Source of the DNA: Bacillota bacterium
GTDB taxonomy: Bacteria; Bacillota; Clostridia; Lachnospirales; Lachnospiraceae
DNA length: 5,149 nt
Assembly (NCBI GenBank): GCA_023387635.1
Contig: JAEWHU010000295.1
Coordinates: 1-5,149, forward strand
Direction: 5' to 3'
The position numbers were made by a program, and so were the translations under genes. Numbering within the stretch: position 1 is the first letter of the stretch; every line of letters begins with the position of its first letter. Below are positions 4,173 through 5,149 of the stretch, in pieces. The notes below the pieces were generated by a model, which made no database searches, had not been told where the DNA came from, and was given only the letters and a program-made list of their open reading frames with translations.

Positions 4173-5149
4173 TTAATCATGACCAAACTCAGATAACTTT
4201 AATCCCTTATTACGATCTAATACAGTTTGAATACTCCAACTATGAACAAATAATAGAAGTGGGTTACCTTTTAAGTCTTTAATTTTCTTTGTATCTGAGG
4301 TAACACTTAATTTACTTATATCCATTGTCTTATCTTCAATCCATCTAATATATTCATATGCTAATGGTTCTAAACGAATTTCAACACCATATTCCGCGTT
4401 GAGCCTATGTTTTAAAACGTCAAATTGAAGAACACCTACTACACCTACAATAATTTCTTCCATCCCGGTATTGTATTCTTGGAATATTTGGATAGCACCT
4501 TCTTGAGCTATCTGGCTAATACCTTTTAGGAATTGTTTTCTCTTCATTGTATCTACTTGCCTTACCTTAGCAAAATGCTCTGGTGAAAAAGTAGGAATTC
4601 CTTCATATACTATCTTATCGTTTGGCATACATAAGGTATCACCAATTGAGAAGATACCAGGATCAAATACACCAATAATATCTCCAGCATAAGCTTCTTC
4701 AATGATAGTTCTCTCTTGGGCCATAAGCTGCTGTGGTTGAGATAAGCGTAATTTCTTACCACCTTGTACATGCATAACTTCCATACCAGCTTCAAACTTA
4801 CCAGAACATATTCTCATAAATGCAATTCTATCTCTATGAGCTTTATTCATATTAGCTTGTATCTTGAATACAAATGCAGAAAAGTCATTTTCAATAGGAT
4901 CAATAACGCCATCATGAGCTTTTCTTGGAAGTGGTGATGTTGTCATAGATAAGAAATGTTTTAAAAAGGTTTCTACACCAAAGTTTGTCAGTCCAGAACC
5001 AAAAAATACTGGTGTTAATTCACCTCTTCTTACTTCTTCTAAATCAAATTCACTACTTGCACCATCTAGTAATTCAATCTCTTCCACTAAAGTGGCATGA
5101 TTTTCTTTACCTATAATAGTATCTAAACTAGGATCACCTAGTTCTACTT
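4173..5149 (-). CDS. prfC: peptide chain release factor 3, C-terminal part
   Basis: RF3 is a translational GTPase that removes RF1 or RF2 from the ribosome after peptide release. The visible 324 codons cover the end of the G domain region through domains II and III to the stop; about 200 N-terminal residues including the GTP-binding motifs lie beyond the right edge. RF3 signatures in order are DPSLDTIIG, ELTPVFFGSGLTNFGVE, FVFKIQANMNKAHRDRIAFM (domain II barrel), IEEAYAGDIIGVFD, GAIQIFQEY, and VGVVGVLQFDVLKHRLNAEY (domain III). The frame stays open from 5087 to 5149 and reads RF3-like residues there, so the GTG at 5087 is an internal valine, not a start. Same strand as the infC operon, but that has its own promoter. 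No disruption is seen. Confidence 0.97.
   Translation of the reverse strand, partial: VELGDPSLDTIIGKENHATLVEEIELLDGASSEFDLEEVRRGELTPVFFGSGLTNFGVETFLKHFLSMTTSPLPRKAHDGVIDPIENDFSAFVFKIQANMNKAHRDRIAFMRICSGKFEAGMEVMHVQGGKKLRLSQPQQLMAQERTIIEEAYAGDIIGVFDPGIFSIGDTLCMPNDKIVYEGIPTFSPEHFAKVRQVDTMKRKQFLKGISQIAQEGAIQIFQEYNTGMEEIIVGVVGVLQFDVLKHRLNAEYGVEIRLEPLAYEYIRWIEDKTMDISKLSVTSDTKKIKDLKGNPLLLFVHSWSIQTVLDRNKGLKLSEFGHD

Noticed and set aside
4610..4795. 61-codon minus-strand open frame
   Set aside because: It is out of frame inside prfC, where the main frame matches RF3 throughout.
5085..5087. GTG as the start of the RF3 gene
   Set aside because: The same frame stays open to the window edge and reads RF3-like sequence (DPSLDTIIG), so this codon is an internal valine and the gene is only cut by the window.
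1..5149. CRISPR array, transposon or phage genes
   Set aside because: No regularly spaced direct repeats, transposase motifs or structural phage genes were found on either strand.

Overview
The window is AT-rich bacterial DNA with strong AGGAGG-type ribosome binding sites, sigma-A type promoters, tRNA genes without an encoded CCA, and an infC-rpmI-rplT operon behind an attenuator leader. All of this fits a low-GC Firmicute. The L20, L35, IF3 and RF3 sequences look clostridial, and a Lachnospiraceae-like host is my best guess, from memory of the families rather than a search.

Layout from left to right. Positions 1-812 (minus) hold the 5' two-thirds or so of a GIY-YIG nuclease related to the N-terminal half of UvrC; its end lies beyond the window. 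Upstream of it, 847-912 contains two perfect hairpins placed end to end. A tRNA-Asn(GTT) on the minus strand and a tRNA-Leu(CAG) on the plus strand diverge from back-to-back promoters at 1101-1177. The tRNA-Leu ends at a 23-bp perfect hairpin that also serves as terminator for a convergent single gene (1387-2340, minus), a cytoplasmic five-bladed beta-propeller glycosidase of the GH43 type.

The right half is translation machinery, all on the minus strand. The end of prfC (release factor 3) enters from the right edge. After it come a strong promoter, an L20-type leader with an intrinsic terminator, infC (IF3, starting at an ATT codon), rpmI (L35), rplT (L20) and a strong operon terminator at 2507-2558. 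IF3 acts in initiation, L35 and L20 build the 50S subunit, and RF3 recycles class I release factors. L20 is expected to repress its own operon through the leader.

Most of the window is ordinary housekeeping DNA. The parts most worth a second look are the UvrC-like nuclease with its missing iron-sulfur cysteines, the tandem hairpins in front of it, and the infC leader with its non-ATG start. I see no CRISPR array, insertion sequence or phage gene.
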